Shown in pieces: positions 44,389 through 56,150 of a stretch of 64,000 nucleotides of DNA; position 1 is the first letter of the stretch, and every line of letters starts with the position of its first letter. Origin of the DNA: Dechloromonas sp. UBA6271. GTDB lineage: Bacteria > Pseudomonadota > Gammaproteobacteria > Burkholderiales > Rhodocyclaceae. The stretch is from assembly GCA_002440665.1 (NCBI GenBank), contig DJUX01000047.1, positions 3,304 to 67,303 on the forward strand. Direction: 5' to 3'. Below the pieces are notes generated by a model. The model saw only the letters and a list, made by a program, of their open reading frames with translations. It made no database searches and had not been told where the DNA came from. The translations under genes were made by a program, and so were the position numbers.

Positions 44389-45816
44389 ATGCGCTATCTC
44401 TCGACCCGCGGTCACGCCGCGCCCCAGGCTTTCTGCGACATCCTCCTCGGCGGCCTGGCGCCGGATGGCGGCCTCTACCTGCCGGAAAGCTACCCGCAGA
44501 TCAGCCGCGCTGAACTCGATGCCTGGCGCCAGCTGTCGTATGCCGATCTCGCCTACGAGATTCTCTCCAAGTTCATTGCCGACATTCCGCCGGCCGACCT
44601 CAAAGCGCTGGTCGCCAAGACCTACACCGCCGAGGTCTATTGCCATACCCGCAACGGCGGCGATGCTGCCCAGATCACGCCGCTGACCAAGCTGGAAGAT
44701 GGTCTCTACACCCAGGAACTGTCGAACGGCCCGACGCTGGCCTTCAAAGACATGGCCATGCAGTTGCTCGGCAACCTGTTCGAGTACGTGCTCGACAAGC
44801 GCAACGAGTCTATCAACATCCTCGGCGCCACCTCCGGCGACACCGGCTCGGCAGCCGAATACGCCATGCGCGGCAAGCACAACGTCAAGGTCTTCATGCT
44901 CTCGCCGGACGGCAAGATGAGCGCCTTCCAGCGCGCCCAGATGTACTCGCTGCAAGATGCAAACATCTTCAACATCGCCGTCACCGGCCTGTTCGATGAT
45001 GCGCAGGACATCGTCAAGGCGGTCTCCAACGATGCCGCCTTCAAAGCCAGGTACAAGATCGGCGCGGTCAATTCGATCAACTGGGCGCGCGTCGCGGCGC
45101 AAATCGTCTATTACTTCCAGGGCTATTTCCTGGCCACCCAATCGAACGAAGAGCAGGTCGCCTTCGCCGTGCCATCGGGCAACTTCGGCAACATCTGCGC
45201 CGGCCATATCGCCCGCCAGATGGGCTTGCCCATTGCCCAGCTGGTGCTGGCCACCAACGAGAACGACGTTCTCGACGAGTTTTTCCGCACCGGCGTCTAT
45301 CGCCCGCGCAGCACGGCGGAAACCAGCATCACCTCCAGCCCGTCGATGGATATTTCCAAGGCCTCCAATTTCGAGCGCTTCGTATTCGATCTGGTCGGCC
45401 GCGATCCGGCCATCGTCAGCGAACTGTGGGCCAAGGTCGACAAGGGCGAGGCGTTCGACCTGTCGGCTACGGTCCACTGGCAAAAAATGCCGAAATTCGG
45501 TTTCGTCTCCGGCAAGAGCACGCACGCCGACCGTATCAGGACCATCCGCTTTGCGCAGGGCCGCTACAACGTCATGCTCGATACCCACACGGCAGATGGC
45601 CTGAAGGTGGCGCTCGAGCATCGCCTGCCGAACATCCCGATGATTGTCCTGGAAACTGCCCAGCCGGCCAAGTTCGAGGAAACCATCCGCGAGGCGCTGG
45701 GCAGCGAGCCGGTACGTCCGGCCGATCTGGCCGGCATCGAGATGCTGCCGCAGCGTGTCGTGGTGATGGCGCCGGATGTCGACGCGGTCAAGCAGTTCGT
45801 CATGGCGCATGTGTGA
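44389..45816 (+). CDS. thrC: Threonine synthase
   Basis: ThrC, 475 residues, converts O-phosphohomoserine to threonine with PLP. The PLP lysine is Lys120 in PTLAFKDMAMQL; ILGATSGDTGSAAEYAMRG binds phosphate; FAVPSGNFGNICAGHIARQM is conserved. It begins with the family-typical MRYLSTRGHAAPQAFCDILL. ATG 44389 is chosen for this family start, 31 bases after the membrane protein gene. Its end overlaps the methyltransferase GTG. Confidence 0.95.
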   Translation: MRYLSTRGHAAPQAFCDILLGGLAPDGGLYLPESYPQISRAELDAWRQLSYADLAYEILSKFIADIPPADLKALVAKTYTAEVYCHTRNGGDAAQITPLTKLEDGLYTQELSNGPTLAFKDMAMQLLGNLFEYVLDKRNESINILGATSGDTGSAAEYAMRGKHNVKVFMLSPDGKMSAFQRAQMYSLQDANIFNIAVTGLFDDAQDIVKAVSNDAAFKARYKIGAVNSINWARVAAQIVYYFQGYFLATQSNEEQVAFAVPSGNFGNICAGHIARQMGLPIAQLVLATNENDVLDEFFRTGVYRPRSTAETSITSSPSMDISKASNFERFVFDLVGRDPAIVSELWAKVDKGEAFDLSATVHWQKMPKFGFVSGKSTHADRIRTIRFAQGRYNVMLDTHTADGLKVALEHRLPNIPMIVLETAQPAKFEETIREALGSEPVRPADLAGIEMLPQRVVVMAPDVDAVKQFVMAHV

Positions 45817-46445
45817 GTTTTTCCGACTACGAGGCTTTCTGGTCGGCCCGCTATCGCGATGCGGGCGACGATTATCTGTTCGGCACGGCACCCAACAAGT
45901 TCCTGTCCTCCCAAGCGGCGCATTTTGGCGACGGGATGAGCGTTCTCTCGGTGGCCGACGGCGAAGGGCGGAATTCGGTCTGGCTGGCGGAGCAGGGCTG
46001 CGCGGTGACGGCCACCGAAATCTCGCCGGTGGCGCTGGAAAAGGCGGCAAGATTGGCACGTGGCCGGCATATCGCGGTCGACTTCGTGGCGGCCGATGTT
46101 TTCAACTGGGAATGGCCGGATGCGGCCTTCGATGCCGTGGTCGGCATCTTCATCCAGTTTGCCGGGCCGGCCGAGCGGCCGCGAATGCTGGAAGGGATGA
46201 AGCAGGCGGTTAAACCCGGCGGGCTGATGTTTCTGCAGGGTTACACACCGAAACAGCTTGATTATCGGACCGGCGGCCCGTCAGCCGTGGAAAACCTCTA
46301 TACCGAGGCCTTGTTGCGGGAAACGTTTGCCGATTGGGAAATCGTGCTGCTGCGCGAACACGAAGACCTGATAGAGGAAGGCAAGGCTCACGCAGGTCGC
46401 TCGGCGTTGATCGACTTGGTGGCGCGCAAACCTACAGGTAGATGA
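45813..46445 (+). CDS. Class I SAM-dependent methyltransferase
   Basis: A 210-residue methyltransferase of the Rossmann type. Motif I is VLSVADGEGRNSVWLAEQG (about 44-62), followed by TATEISPVALEKA (motif II) and DAVVGIFIQFAG. TehB-like and other small-molecule methyltransferases share this pattern, so the substrate is unknown. The start is a GTG overlapping the thrC stop as GTGTGA, implying coupling. Its end overlaps a convergent small gene by 14 bases. Confidence 0.8.
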   Translation: MSFSDYEAFWSARYRDAGDDYLFGTAPNKFLSSQAAHFGDGMSVLSVADGEGRNSVWLAEQGCAVTATEISPVALEKAARLARGRHIAVDFVAADVFNWEWPDAAFDAVVGIFIQFAGPAERPRMLEGMKQAVKPGGLMFLQGYTPKQLDYRTGGPSAVENLYTEALLRETFADWEIVLLREHEDLIEEGKAHAGRSALIDLVARKPTGR

Positions 46446-46569
46446 CCGCCGGGAAAACGGCACCGGCCAGCGCCAGTACCAGCCATTCGAGGTTGTGCCG
46501 GGCAAGGAAGCCGGTGAAGTGCAGAACCAGAATGACGATGGCGATTACATAAAACAGCGCAAACAACAT
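46432..46569 (-). CDS. Small single-span membrane protein, 45 residues
   Basis: A 45-codon frame with a strong GGGGAG site about seven bases upstream of ATG 46569. The product is mostly hydrophobic (LFALFYVIAIVILVLHFTGF, then WLVLALAGAVFPAVIYL) with a short HN charged break, probably two short spans or one bent span. I do not recognise a family. The good ribosome binding site and hydrophobic pattern argue it is real. It overlaps the convergent methyltransferase end. Confidence 0.6.
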   Translation of the reverse strand: MLFALFYVIAIVILVLHFTGFLARHNLEWLVLALAGAVFPAVIYL

Positions 46570-46655
46570 TTGAAACTCCCCTGGGTGATCGTTGTCTTCT
46601 TTCGACGTGTTGCCGATTATGTCCAAAAATGCCGCGGACGCCTAGCCGGTAAGGG

Positions 46656-47519
46656 CTAGTCCATGAAGCGCATCGACAGATCGAGCGCCTTGACGTCCTT
46701 GGTCAGCGCGCCGACGGAGATCCGGTCGACCCCGGTTTCGGCGATGCCGCGTATCGTTTCCAGGCTGACGTTGCCTGATGCTTCGAGCACCGCGCGGCCG
46801 GCATTGATGGCCGCCGCTTCGCGCATCATGGCGAGCGTGAAGTTGTCGAGCAGGAGCATCGTCGCGCCGGATGCCAGCGCAATGTTCAACTCATCAAGCG
46901 ATTCGACCTCGACCTGGATGAACTTGCAGCGGTCGCCGGCCGCTGCGGCGGCAACTCGGGCCGCAGCCATCGCTTCGGGAATGCCGCCGGCGGCGTGGAT
47001 ATGGTTTTCCTTGATCAGGATGGCATCCCACAAGGCAAAGCGGTGGTTGCCGCCGCCGCCGAAACGTACCGCGTATTTTTGCGCGATGCGCAGGCCGGGC
47101 AGGGTCTTGCGCGTGTCGACCACCTGCGCTTTGGTACCGGCAATCGCATCGGCGTAGGTGCGGGCCTTGCTGGCGACGGCGGAAAGCAATTGCAGGAAGT
47201 TCAGCGCGCTGCGTTCGGCCGAGAGCAGGGCGCGGGCATTGGCGCGGATTGCGCAGAGCACCTGGTTGGGCGCGATCAGGTCGCCATCGGCCGCATGCCA
47301 GACAACTTCCGCCGCCGGGTCGAGCACCTTTACGCAGCGGTCGAACCAGGCGCGGCCGCAGAGTACCCCGGCTTCGCGCGAGATGACGGTGGCGCGGGCG
47401 ATGCGGTCGGCGGGCACAAGGCCAGCGGTGAGATCGCCGGGGCCGATATCCTCGGCCAGGGCGGCATCGACGTTGCGGATAATTTCGGCGGCGAGCGGGT
47501 AATCGAATTCGATGGACAT
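46656..47519 (-). CDS. nadC: Nicotinate-nucleotide pyrophosphorylase (carboxylating)
   Basis: NadC, 287 residues, makes nicotinate mononucleotide from quinolinate and PRPP in NAD synthesis. Motifs are EDIGPGDLTAGLVP, SREAGVLCGRAW, VDTRKTLPGLRIAQKYAVRF, GGGNHRFALWDAILIKENHI, EVESLDELNIAL and EASGNVSLETIRG. It is complete. It follows nnr by about 66 bases on the same strand, both concerned with NAD(H) metabolism. Confidence 0.96.
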   Translation of the reverse strand: MSIEFDYPLAAEIIRNVDAALAEDIGPGDLTAGLVPADRIARATVISREAGVLCGRAWFDRCVKVLDPAAEVVWHAADGDLIAPNQVLCAIRANARALLSAERSALNFLQLLSAVASKARTYADAIAGTKAQVVDTRKTLPGLRIAQKYAVRFGGGGNHRFALWDAILIKENHIHAAGGIPEAMAAARVAAAAAGDRCKFIQVEVESLDELNIALASGATMLLLDNFTLAMMREAAAINAGRAVLEASGNVSLETIRGIAETGVDRISVGALTKDVKALDLSMRFMD

Positions 47520-47585
47520 GGAAGCGGCTGAGAGGCTAAACGGGGAATTGTACTGGTTGGTGAATCGGCATGGACAAAAACGGCT

Positions 47586-49079
47586 TCAACCGGCCTTGCC
47601 CGCAGCGACCCATTCGTTGAATAGCTGGCGGGCGGCGTCGATGACCTCACCGGCGGTCAGGCCGATCGGGCCGACGCCCAGGGCGACCAGCCGGTCGGCA
47701 GCCGCACCATGCAGATGGACGCCGGCGAGCAGTGCGGGAACGGCCGGCCAGCCCTGGGCGAGGAGGGCGACGATCAGGCCGCTCAGCACATCGCCCATGC
47801 CGGCCGTGGCCATGCCGGGATTGCCGGTGGAATTGACCCACCAGCGGCCGTCGACCGCAGCGATCACGGTGCCGCAGCCTTTCAGCGCGACGTGACAGTG
47901 ATAGCGCTCGGCGATTTCCTGCGCCGCCGCGATACGGTCGGCCTGGACCTCGGCGGCGCTGAAGTCGAGCAGGCGCGCCGCTTCGGCCGGGTGCGGTGTC
48001 AGGATGGCGGGATTGCCGCGGCTGGCCAGCGCGACCTGCAGGTTGCCTTCGCTGGCCACCAGATTGAGCGCATCGGCGTCGAGCAGCAGCGGCAGTTCAC
48101 CGGCGATGGCCGTTTCCAGCAATTCGATCGCCTCCAGGCTGCTGCCGAGGCCCGGGCCGCAGGCCAGCGCCGTCAGGTCGGCCTGCCACAGGGCCGCTGG
48201 GCGGCGCAGCATCAACTCGGGTTGCTGCAGGTCGCAGGCGGGCGGCTGCGGGTCGAGCAGCCCGAGATAGACGCGGCCAGCACCCAGTTTGAGCGCGGCC
48301 CGGCCGGCGAGGAAGGCGGCGCCGACCATCGATTGCGCGCCGCCGAGGATGCCGGCGCTGCCGTAGCTGCCCTTGTGGCTGTTCAGCAGGCGCGGCGCGA
48401 GGTGGGATGAAAAATCGGCAAGGCTTACCCTGTGGCCATCGGCCGGCACTTCGGACTCCGGCGTCAGGGCGAGCTCGGCAACGCGGGTTTCGCCGCAATG
48501 ATCGGGGCCTTCGGCGGTCAGCAGGCCCGGCTTGGCGGCGATGAAGGTCATGGTGTGGCTGGCACGGATGCAGGGCTGAAACGCCTGACCGCTGTCGGCA
48601 TTCAGCCCGGAGGGGCAGTCGAGCGCCAGCAGCGAGCAGCCATCACGAGTTGCCAGCTGGTTGGCCGTTGCTATCCATTCTGCGTAATGACCTGCCGGCG
48701 CACGGGTGAGGCCGATGCCGAACAGCCCGTCGATGATTAGCGACCATTGGCCGTCGGCGGGAATGCTGTTGCCGGTCGTGCCGCCAGCTTCGGAAAAGCG
48801 TCGGTAGGCTGCTGCTGCATCGGCCGGCAGGCTGAGCGGATCGCCGGCGAAGACGACGCAGGTTTCGAAAAACTGTTCGCGTAACAGGCGGGCGGCTTCG
48901 AAGGCATCGCCGCCGTTGTTCCCAGGGCCGGCGAGGACGAGCACCGGCCGTTCGCGCTGGATGGCAAGTTCTGCCGCCCATGCCGCAGCGGCGGCACCGG
49001 CACGCTGCATCAGCGGTTCGCTGGCGTGCGCCGCTTCGATCCGGCGCAGGCTGGTACTGCGGTACAGGGCGTTATCCAT
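47586..49079 (-). CDS. nnr: Bifunctional NAD(P)H-hydrate repair enzyme Nnr (epimerase plus ADP-dependent dehydratase)
   Basis: A 497-residue fused enzyme repairing hydrated NAD(P)H. The N-terminal epimerase (YjeF_N) has VLVLAGPGNNGGDAFEAARL and IDGLFGIGLTRAP. The C-terminal ribokinase-like dehydratase has SYGSAGILGGAQSMVGAA, CGPGLGSS, ILTPHPAEAARL and GMATAGMGDVLSGLI. Both parts are complete. The stop to nadC gap is 66 bases and the HDAC-like gene is nine bases upstream. Confidence 0.95.
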   Translation of the reverse strand: MDNALYRSTSLRRIEAAHASEPLMQRAGAAAAAWAAELAIQRERPVLVLAGPGNNGGDAFEAARLLREQFFETCVVFAGDPLSLPADAAAAYRRFSEAGGTTGNSIPADGQWSLIIDGLFGIGLTRAPAGHYAEWIATANQLATRDGCSLLALDCPSGLNADSGQAFQPCIRASHTMTFIAAKPGLLTAEGPDHCGETRVAELALTPESEVPADGHRVSLADFSSHLAPRLLNSHKGSYGSAGILGGAQSMVGAAFLAGRAALKLGAGRVYLGLLDPQPPACDLQQPELMLRRPAALWQADLTALACGPGLGSSLEAIELLETAIAGELPLLLDADALNLVASEGNLQVALASRGNPAILTPHPAEAARLLDFSAAEVQADRIAAAQEIAERYHCHVALKGCGTVIAAVDGRWWVNSTGNPGMATAGMGDVLSGLIVALLAQGWPAVPALLAGVHLHGAAADRLVALGVGPIGLTAGEVIDAARQLFNEWVAAGKAG

Positions 49080-49088
49080 GAACCGATT

Positions 49089-49991
49089 CTAGCGCCAAAG
49101 CTGCCGCGCGAGCCGAATGGTGGTGGCGTGGATGGCGACGGTATCGTCGATCTGCCGCGCGTAGCCGCCGGCCATGGCGATGGCGACCGGAATGCCACGC
49201 GCCCGGGAATGCGCGAATACCTGACGGTCGCGATCGGCCAGCCCGGCGAAACTCAGTCCGAGGCGGCCGAGGCGGTCGTCGTGGTAGGGGTCGGCGCCGG
49301 CCAGATAGATGACGAGGTCCGGGCGGGCGAGGTCGAAGGCGGTGGCGAGGCCGTCGCAGAGATGGGCCAGGTAGGCTTCGTCGCCGCAGCCGTCGGGTAG
49401 TTCGATGTCGAGATCGCTGTTTTCCTTGGTGAAGGGGAAATTGCGCGCACCGTGGATGGAAAAGGTGAAGATGCTGCCATCACCGGCCAGGATGCTGGCC
49501 GTGCCGTTGCCCTGGTGGACGTCGCAATCGACGATCAGGATGCGCTCGGCGCGACCTTCGGCCTGCATGGCGCGGGCGGCGACGGCGGCATCGTTGAAGA
49601 CGCAGAAGCCTTCGCCGCGGTCGCGGAAAGCATGATGGGTGCCGCCAGCCAGGTTGGCCGCCACGCTGCCGATAGTTAGCGCCGACCGGCAGGCGCAGAT
49701 GGTGGCCCCGGCCGAACGGCGCGAGCGTTCGACCATGCCGGCGCTCCACGGGAAGCCGATGGCTTTTTGGGCCTTTTCGGACAGTTGACCGCAACAGACC
49801 TGCCGGATGTAGTCGGGGTCATGAGCGCGGGCCAATTCCGTGTCGCTGGCGGCGTGTGGCAGATGGAAGTCGCCGATGGAAAACTCGCCGCTGGCGAGCA
49901 ACGCCTCACGCAATCGTGAATACTTTTCCATCGGGAAGCGATGTCCGGCCGGCAGCGGCAGGACGAAGACATCGGTGTAGAAAAGCTGCAC
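49089..49991 (-). CDS. Histone deacetylase family protein (bacterial deacetylase)
   Basis: A 300-residue zinc amidohydrolase of the arginase-deacetylase superfamily. Motifs are GGTHHAFRDRGEGFCVFNDA, LIVDCDVHQGNGTASI, FSIHGARNFPF, and YLAGADPYHDDRLGRL. The zinc ligands Asp and His look intact. Bacterial relatives deacetylate polyamines or acetoin-related substrates; the substrate here is unknown. It lies between the thioredoxin-TPR gene and nnr. A relaxed copy of the dispersed element falls inside. Confidence 0.85.
   Translation of the reverse strand: MQLFYTDVFVLPLPAGHRFPMEKYSRLREALLASGEFSIGDFHLPHAASDTELARAHDPDYIRQVCCGQLSEKAQKAIGFPWSAGMVERSRRSAGATICACRSALTIGSVAANLAGGTHHAFRDRGEGFCVFNDAAVAARAMQAEGRAERILIVDCDVHQGNGTASILAGDGSIFTFSIHGARNFPFTKENSDLDIELPDGCGDEAYLAHLCDGLATAFDLARPDLVIYLAGADPYHDDRLGRLGLSFAGLADRDRQVFAHSRARGIPVAIAMAGGYARQIDDTVAIHATTIRLARQLWR
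49763..49798 (+). repeat. Dispersed 36-bp element, two core mismatches, inside the deacetylase gene
   Basis: GTTGACCGCAACAGA at 49784 differs from the core at two bases. The block 21 bases upstream is CTTTTTGGGCC, T-rich. The encoded region (VCCGQLSEKAQKAIGFPW) is conserved, so part of the match may be chance. Confidence 0.4.
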
Positions 49992-50012
49992 GGCCGATGT
50001 CTTTGTTTGCGA

Positions 50013-50870
50013 TCAGTTCAGTGCGGCCGACAGCTTGCGGCGGAATTCGCGGATCAGGTCGTCGTACTGCTCGCTGCCGCCAAGCGCTTCGAAGAGTTGC
50101 AGCAGCGCCTTGCGGCCGGCGCCTTCGTCGAACAAGCGGTCGCGGACGGCGACTTCCAGCGCGGCTTCCATCGCTTCGCGGAAACGGCTTTGAGCAGCAT
50201 AGGCGCGGGAGAGTTCGAGACGGGCGGCGTGGTCGGTCGGGTTGGCGGCCAGCCGGGCTTCGATTTCGCCGGTATCGGCGGCGCCGGCAGCCAGTGCCAG
50301 GCGGGCGCGCAGGGCGTTGGCACGGTCGGGTTCGTTGGTGTATTCGCCGGCCAGCAGTTGCTTGGCTTCATCGTTGCGGCCGAGTTGCAGCAGGACGTCG
50401 ATGGCGTCGAGCTGGACGGCCTGGTCGTCCGGCTTGGCTTTACTGGCCTCGACCAGCCTGGCCAGCGCTTCCTCCAGCTTGCCTTCGGCGACCAGCGCCG
50501 CGGCTTCCTCGCGCAGGTTGCCGCCGGGGCCGACGGGCAGGGCGATGCGGTCGAGAAATTCGCGGATCTGGCCTTCGGGCAACACGCCGTTGAATTCGTC
50601 GACCAACTGGCCCTGAAACAGCACCTTGACCGAGGGAATGCTGCGCACGCCGAAGTGCTGGGCGAGTTCGGGGTTTTCGTCGGAATTGACCATCGCCAGC
50701 AGGAAGCGGCCCTTGTATTCCTCGGCCAGCTTTTCCAGCATCGGCTTGAGGACCTTGCAGGGCTCGCACCACGGCGCCCAGAAGTCGACGACGACCGGCA
50801 CGGTTTCGGCCGGCAACAGCACCTTGGCTTCGAAATCCTGGATGGAAACGTCAAACGCGAATTCGGACAT
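50013..50870 (-). CDS. Thioredoxin domain protein with TPR-like C-terminus (CnoX/YbbN type)
   Basis: A 285-residue protein. Residues 1-110 are a thioredoxin domain with WAPWCEPCKVLKPM; the redox pair Cys35-Cys38 has Glu rather than Gly between. FGVRSIPSVKVLFQG holds the cis-proline. The rest is helical with TPR-like repeats, the CnoX/YbbN arrangement, a chaperone with redox help for unfolded proteins. ATG 50870 follows GGGAAT-like sequence and gives the right family start; the frame is open upstream. Confidence 0.85.
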   Translation of the reverse strand: MSEFAFDVSIQDFEAKVLLPAETVPVVVDFWAPWCEPCKVLKPMLEKLAEEYKGRFLLAMVNSDENPELAQHFGVRSIPSVKVLFQGQLVDEFNGVLPEGQIREFLDRIALPVGPGGNLREEAAALVAEGKLEEALARLVEASKAKPDDQAVQLDAIDVLLQLGRNDEAKQLLAGEYTNEPDRANALRARLALAAGAADTGEIEARLAANPTDHAARLELSRAYAAQSRFREAMEAALEVAVRDRLFDEGAGRKALLQLFEALGGSEQYDDLIREFRRKLSAALN

Positions 50871-50973
50871 GAGGGAATACCGGTGATTGGATTGAGGCGG
50901 ATTATAGATGATGCCAGTTTGAGGAATTATCCCCTTTCGGCTATCATTCGGCTTTCCCGCAGCCTGTCTTTCC

Positions 50974-52610
<1,637 letters not shown>

Positions 52611-52614
<4 letters not shown>

Positions 52615-53447
52615 AACTCTGTGGTTTCGAGGCTGGTCTTGACCAGCCTTTTTTCCTGATCGCCGGCCCCTGTACGGCCGAATCCGAGCAACTGTGTCTC
52701 GACGTCGCCGGCTACATGAAGGAAGTCTGCGGTCGACTCGGCATTCCCTACATTTTCAAGGCCTCCTACGACAAGGCTAACCGCAGTTCCGGCAAGTCGG
52801 TGCGTGGGCTGGGCCTGGACGAAGGCCTGCGCATCTTCTCGGAAGTACAGCGCCAGATCGGCGTGCCGGTGCTGACCGACGTCCATGGCATCGATGAGGT
52901 TCCGCTGGTGGCTGCAGTGGTAGATGTGCTGCAGACGCCGGCTTTCCTGTGCCGACAGACCGATTTCATCCACGCCGTGGCCTCCTGCGGCAAGCCGGTG
53001 AATATCAAGAAGGGCCAGTTCCTGGCGCCGGGCGACATGAAGAACGTCGTCGACAAGGCGCGTGAAGTGAATAACGGCGCCGACAACCTGATGGTCTGCG
53101 AGCGCGGCGCTTCCTTTGGCTACAACAATCTGGTTTCCGACATGCGCAGCCTGGCGATCATGCGCGAGACCGGCTGTCCGGTCGTCTTCGATGCGACGCA
53201 CAGCGTCCAGTTGCCGGGCGGGCAGGGCACGACTTCCGGCGGTCAGCGCGAATTCGTTCCGGTGCTGGCTCGGGCGGCGGTGGCGGTCGGTATCTCCGGC
53301 CTGTTCATGGAAACCCACCCGTGCCCGGAAAAAGCATGGTCGGACGGCCCGAACAGTTGGCCGCTTGACCGTATGGAAGGCCTGCTGACGACCCTGGTTG
53401 CACTCGACTGGGCGGTGAAGGCCGCCGGGTTCGAAGAGCTGAAGTGA
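52611..53447 (+). CDS. kdsA: 3-deoxy-8-phosphooctulonate (KDO-8-phosphate) synthase
   Basis: KdsA, 278 residues, condenses PEP with arabinose-5-phosphate for lipopolysaccharide. Motifs are FLIAGPCTAESEQL, FKASYDKANRSSGKSVRG, VLTDVHGIDEV, FLCRQTDFI and KKGQFLAPGDMKNVVDKARE. The ATG at 52611 overlaps the pyrG stop. The open frame further upstream is a pyrG shadow. Confidence 0.97.
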
Positions 53448-53512
53448 TCGTTGCCAATTCTTATAATTAAGTTTAAGTAGTTATTTCAATCTGTTGATAA
53501 CAAGGAATAAAT

Positions 53513-54796
<1,284 letters not shown>

Positions 54797-54805
54797 TAGC
54801 ACTCG

Positions 54806-55090
54806 ATGCGCTGGCTGACGGTCGGCCTCATTGCCCTCATCGCCCTGCTGCAATACCCGCTCTGGCTGGGTAAGGGCGGCTGGCTGAAGGTGTGGGAGTA
54901 CGACCGTCAACTGCAGCAACAGAAGGAAGTCACCCGCAAGCTGGAGATCAGGAACGCGGGCCTCGATGCCGAGGTCCGTGACCTGAAACAGGGTTATGAC
55001 GCCATCGAGGAGCGTGCCCGCTTCGAGTTGGGCATGATCCGCCAGGACGAAACCTTCGTGCAGATCCCGGAAAAAGTTCCCGGAAAATAG
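54806..55090 (+). CDS. ftsB: Cell division protein FtsB
   Basis: A 94-residue bitopic divisome protein. A membrane helix (LTVGLIALIALLQYPLWLG) is followed by a coiled coil (DRQLQQQKEVTRKLEIRNAG) and the conserved IEERARFELGMIRQDETFVQ. Its place straight after eno is standard in many Proteobacteria. A copy of the dispersed element overlaps its stop codon. Confidence 0.92.
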   Translation: MRWLTVGLIALIALLQYPLWLGKGGWLKVWEYDRQLQQQKEVTRKLEIRNAGLDAEVRDLKQGYDAIEERARFELGMIRQDETFVQIPEKVPGK

Positions 55091-55118
55091 GGCAAATAAA
55101 GGCGTCGACCGCAACAGG
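55083..55118 (+). repeat. Dispersed 36-bp element, exact core, overlapping the ftsB stop
   Basis: GAAAAT starts at 55083, covering the last ftsB codons, and the exact core GTCGACCGCAACAGG is at 55104-55118. The flanks GGC and GCC can pair weakly around the core. Confidence 0.75.
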
Positions 55119-55176
55119 TGCCTCCGTTAGAATCGCTCACAGAAAGACCCCACGCAGAGCGCTTCAGGAGAACAAC

Positions 55177-55650
55177 ATGCTGCTCAAGGTTGGAGAAAAA
55201 GCCCCGGCGTTTTCATTGCCCGATGCCGACATGGAGACTGTCGATCTGGCGACTTACCACGGCAAGAATCATATTGTTCTTTTCTTTTATGCCAAGGATG
55301 GAACGCCTTGCTGCACCAAGGAAGCGACTGATTTTTCCGATCACGAAGAGGATTTTCATAAGGAAGATTGTGTCCTGTTCGGCATCAGCCGCGACGAATG
55401 CCTGAAACATGCGGAGTTCCGCGACAAGGAAGGGATCGGCACCGAGTTGCTGTCGGACATCGAGGGGATCGTCTGCAAGCAATACGGCGTCTGGCAGGCA
55501 AGGGAAGTGGATGGTCACCGGAAGTTCGGCATCGCCCGTTCCACGTTTATCATCGACAAGTCGGGCGTGATCCGTCATGCCCTCTACAACGTTAATTACA
55601 AGGGCCACGCACTGGAAGTGCTGCGCCTCGTCAAGGAACTGAATTCATGA
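55177..55650 (+). CDS. Peroxiredoxin, BCP-like
   Basis: A 157-residue thiol peroxidase of the AhpC/BCP group. The peroxidatic loop is FFYAKDGTPCCTKEATDF, with Cys46 in the position of TPxCT; the preceding Cys45 replaces the usual Gly. A later cysteine in DECLKHAEF may resolve. It reduces hydroperoxides using thiols. ATG 55177 follows AGGAGAAC. Its stop overlaps the slyD start. Confidence 0.88.
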   Translation: MLLKVGEKAPAFSLPDADMETVDLATYHGKNHIVLFFYAKDGTPCCTKEATDFSDHEEDFHKEDCVLFGISRDECLKHAEFRDKEGIGTELLSDIEGIVCKQYGVWQAREVDGHRKFGIARSTFIIDKSGVIRHALYNVNYKGHALEVLRLVKELNS

Positions 55651-56150
55651 ACATGCAGGTTGCCAAAAATTCCGTCATCACCCTCGACTATCACGTGACC
55701 GACCCCGATGGCGAAGTGGTGGACGAAGGGCGCGAGCCGCTCGTTTACCTGCATGGCGGTTACGAGGACATCTTCCCGAAAATCGAGGAAGCCTTGCAGG
55801 GTAAGGGAATCGGCGAGTCGGTCAAGGTCAAGCTGCAGCCGGATGAAGCCTTCGGCGATTACGACGCCGAACTGGTGCAGGTCGAGCCGCGCAAGGATTT
55901 TCCCAAGGAACTCCAGGTTGGCATGCAGTTCGAGGGGGGGCCGGAAGAAGGCGGCGACGACGAGGATTTCATCATCTATCGCGTGACCGAGATCGCCGAC
56001 GACAAGGTGGTGCTCGACGGCAACCACCCGCTGTCAGGCATGGCGCTGGTGTTCACCTGCACGGTGACGGCGATCCGCCCGGCCAGCGCCGAAGAACTGG
56101 AGCACGGCCATGTTCATACCGGCGATGAAGACGAGGAAGGCTGTCACTGA
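55647..56150 (+). CDS. slyD: FKBP-type peptidyl-prolyl isomerase SlyD
   Basis: A 167-residue metallochaperone and prolyl isomerase. Features are VITLDYHVTDPDGEVVDEG, PLVYLHGGYEDIFPKIEEAL (with the IF-domain after), EAFGDYDAELVQVEP, and NHPLSGMALVFTCTV. The C-terminal tail HGHVHTGDEDEEGCH is a short metal-binding tail. The ATG overlaps the peroxiredoxin stop. The end overlaps the convergent phosphoesterase by seven bases. Confidence 0.93.
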   Translation: MNMQVAKNSVITLDYHVTDPDGEVVDEGREPLVYLHGGYEDIFPKIEEALQGKGIGESVKVKLQPDEAFGDYDAELVQVEPRKDFPKELQVGMQFEGGPEEGGDDEDFIIYRVTEIADDKVVLDGNHPLSGMALVFTCTVTAIRPASAEELEHGHVHTGDEDEEGCH

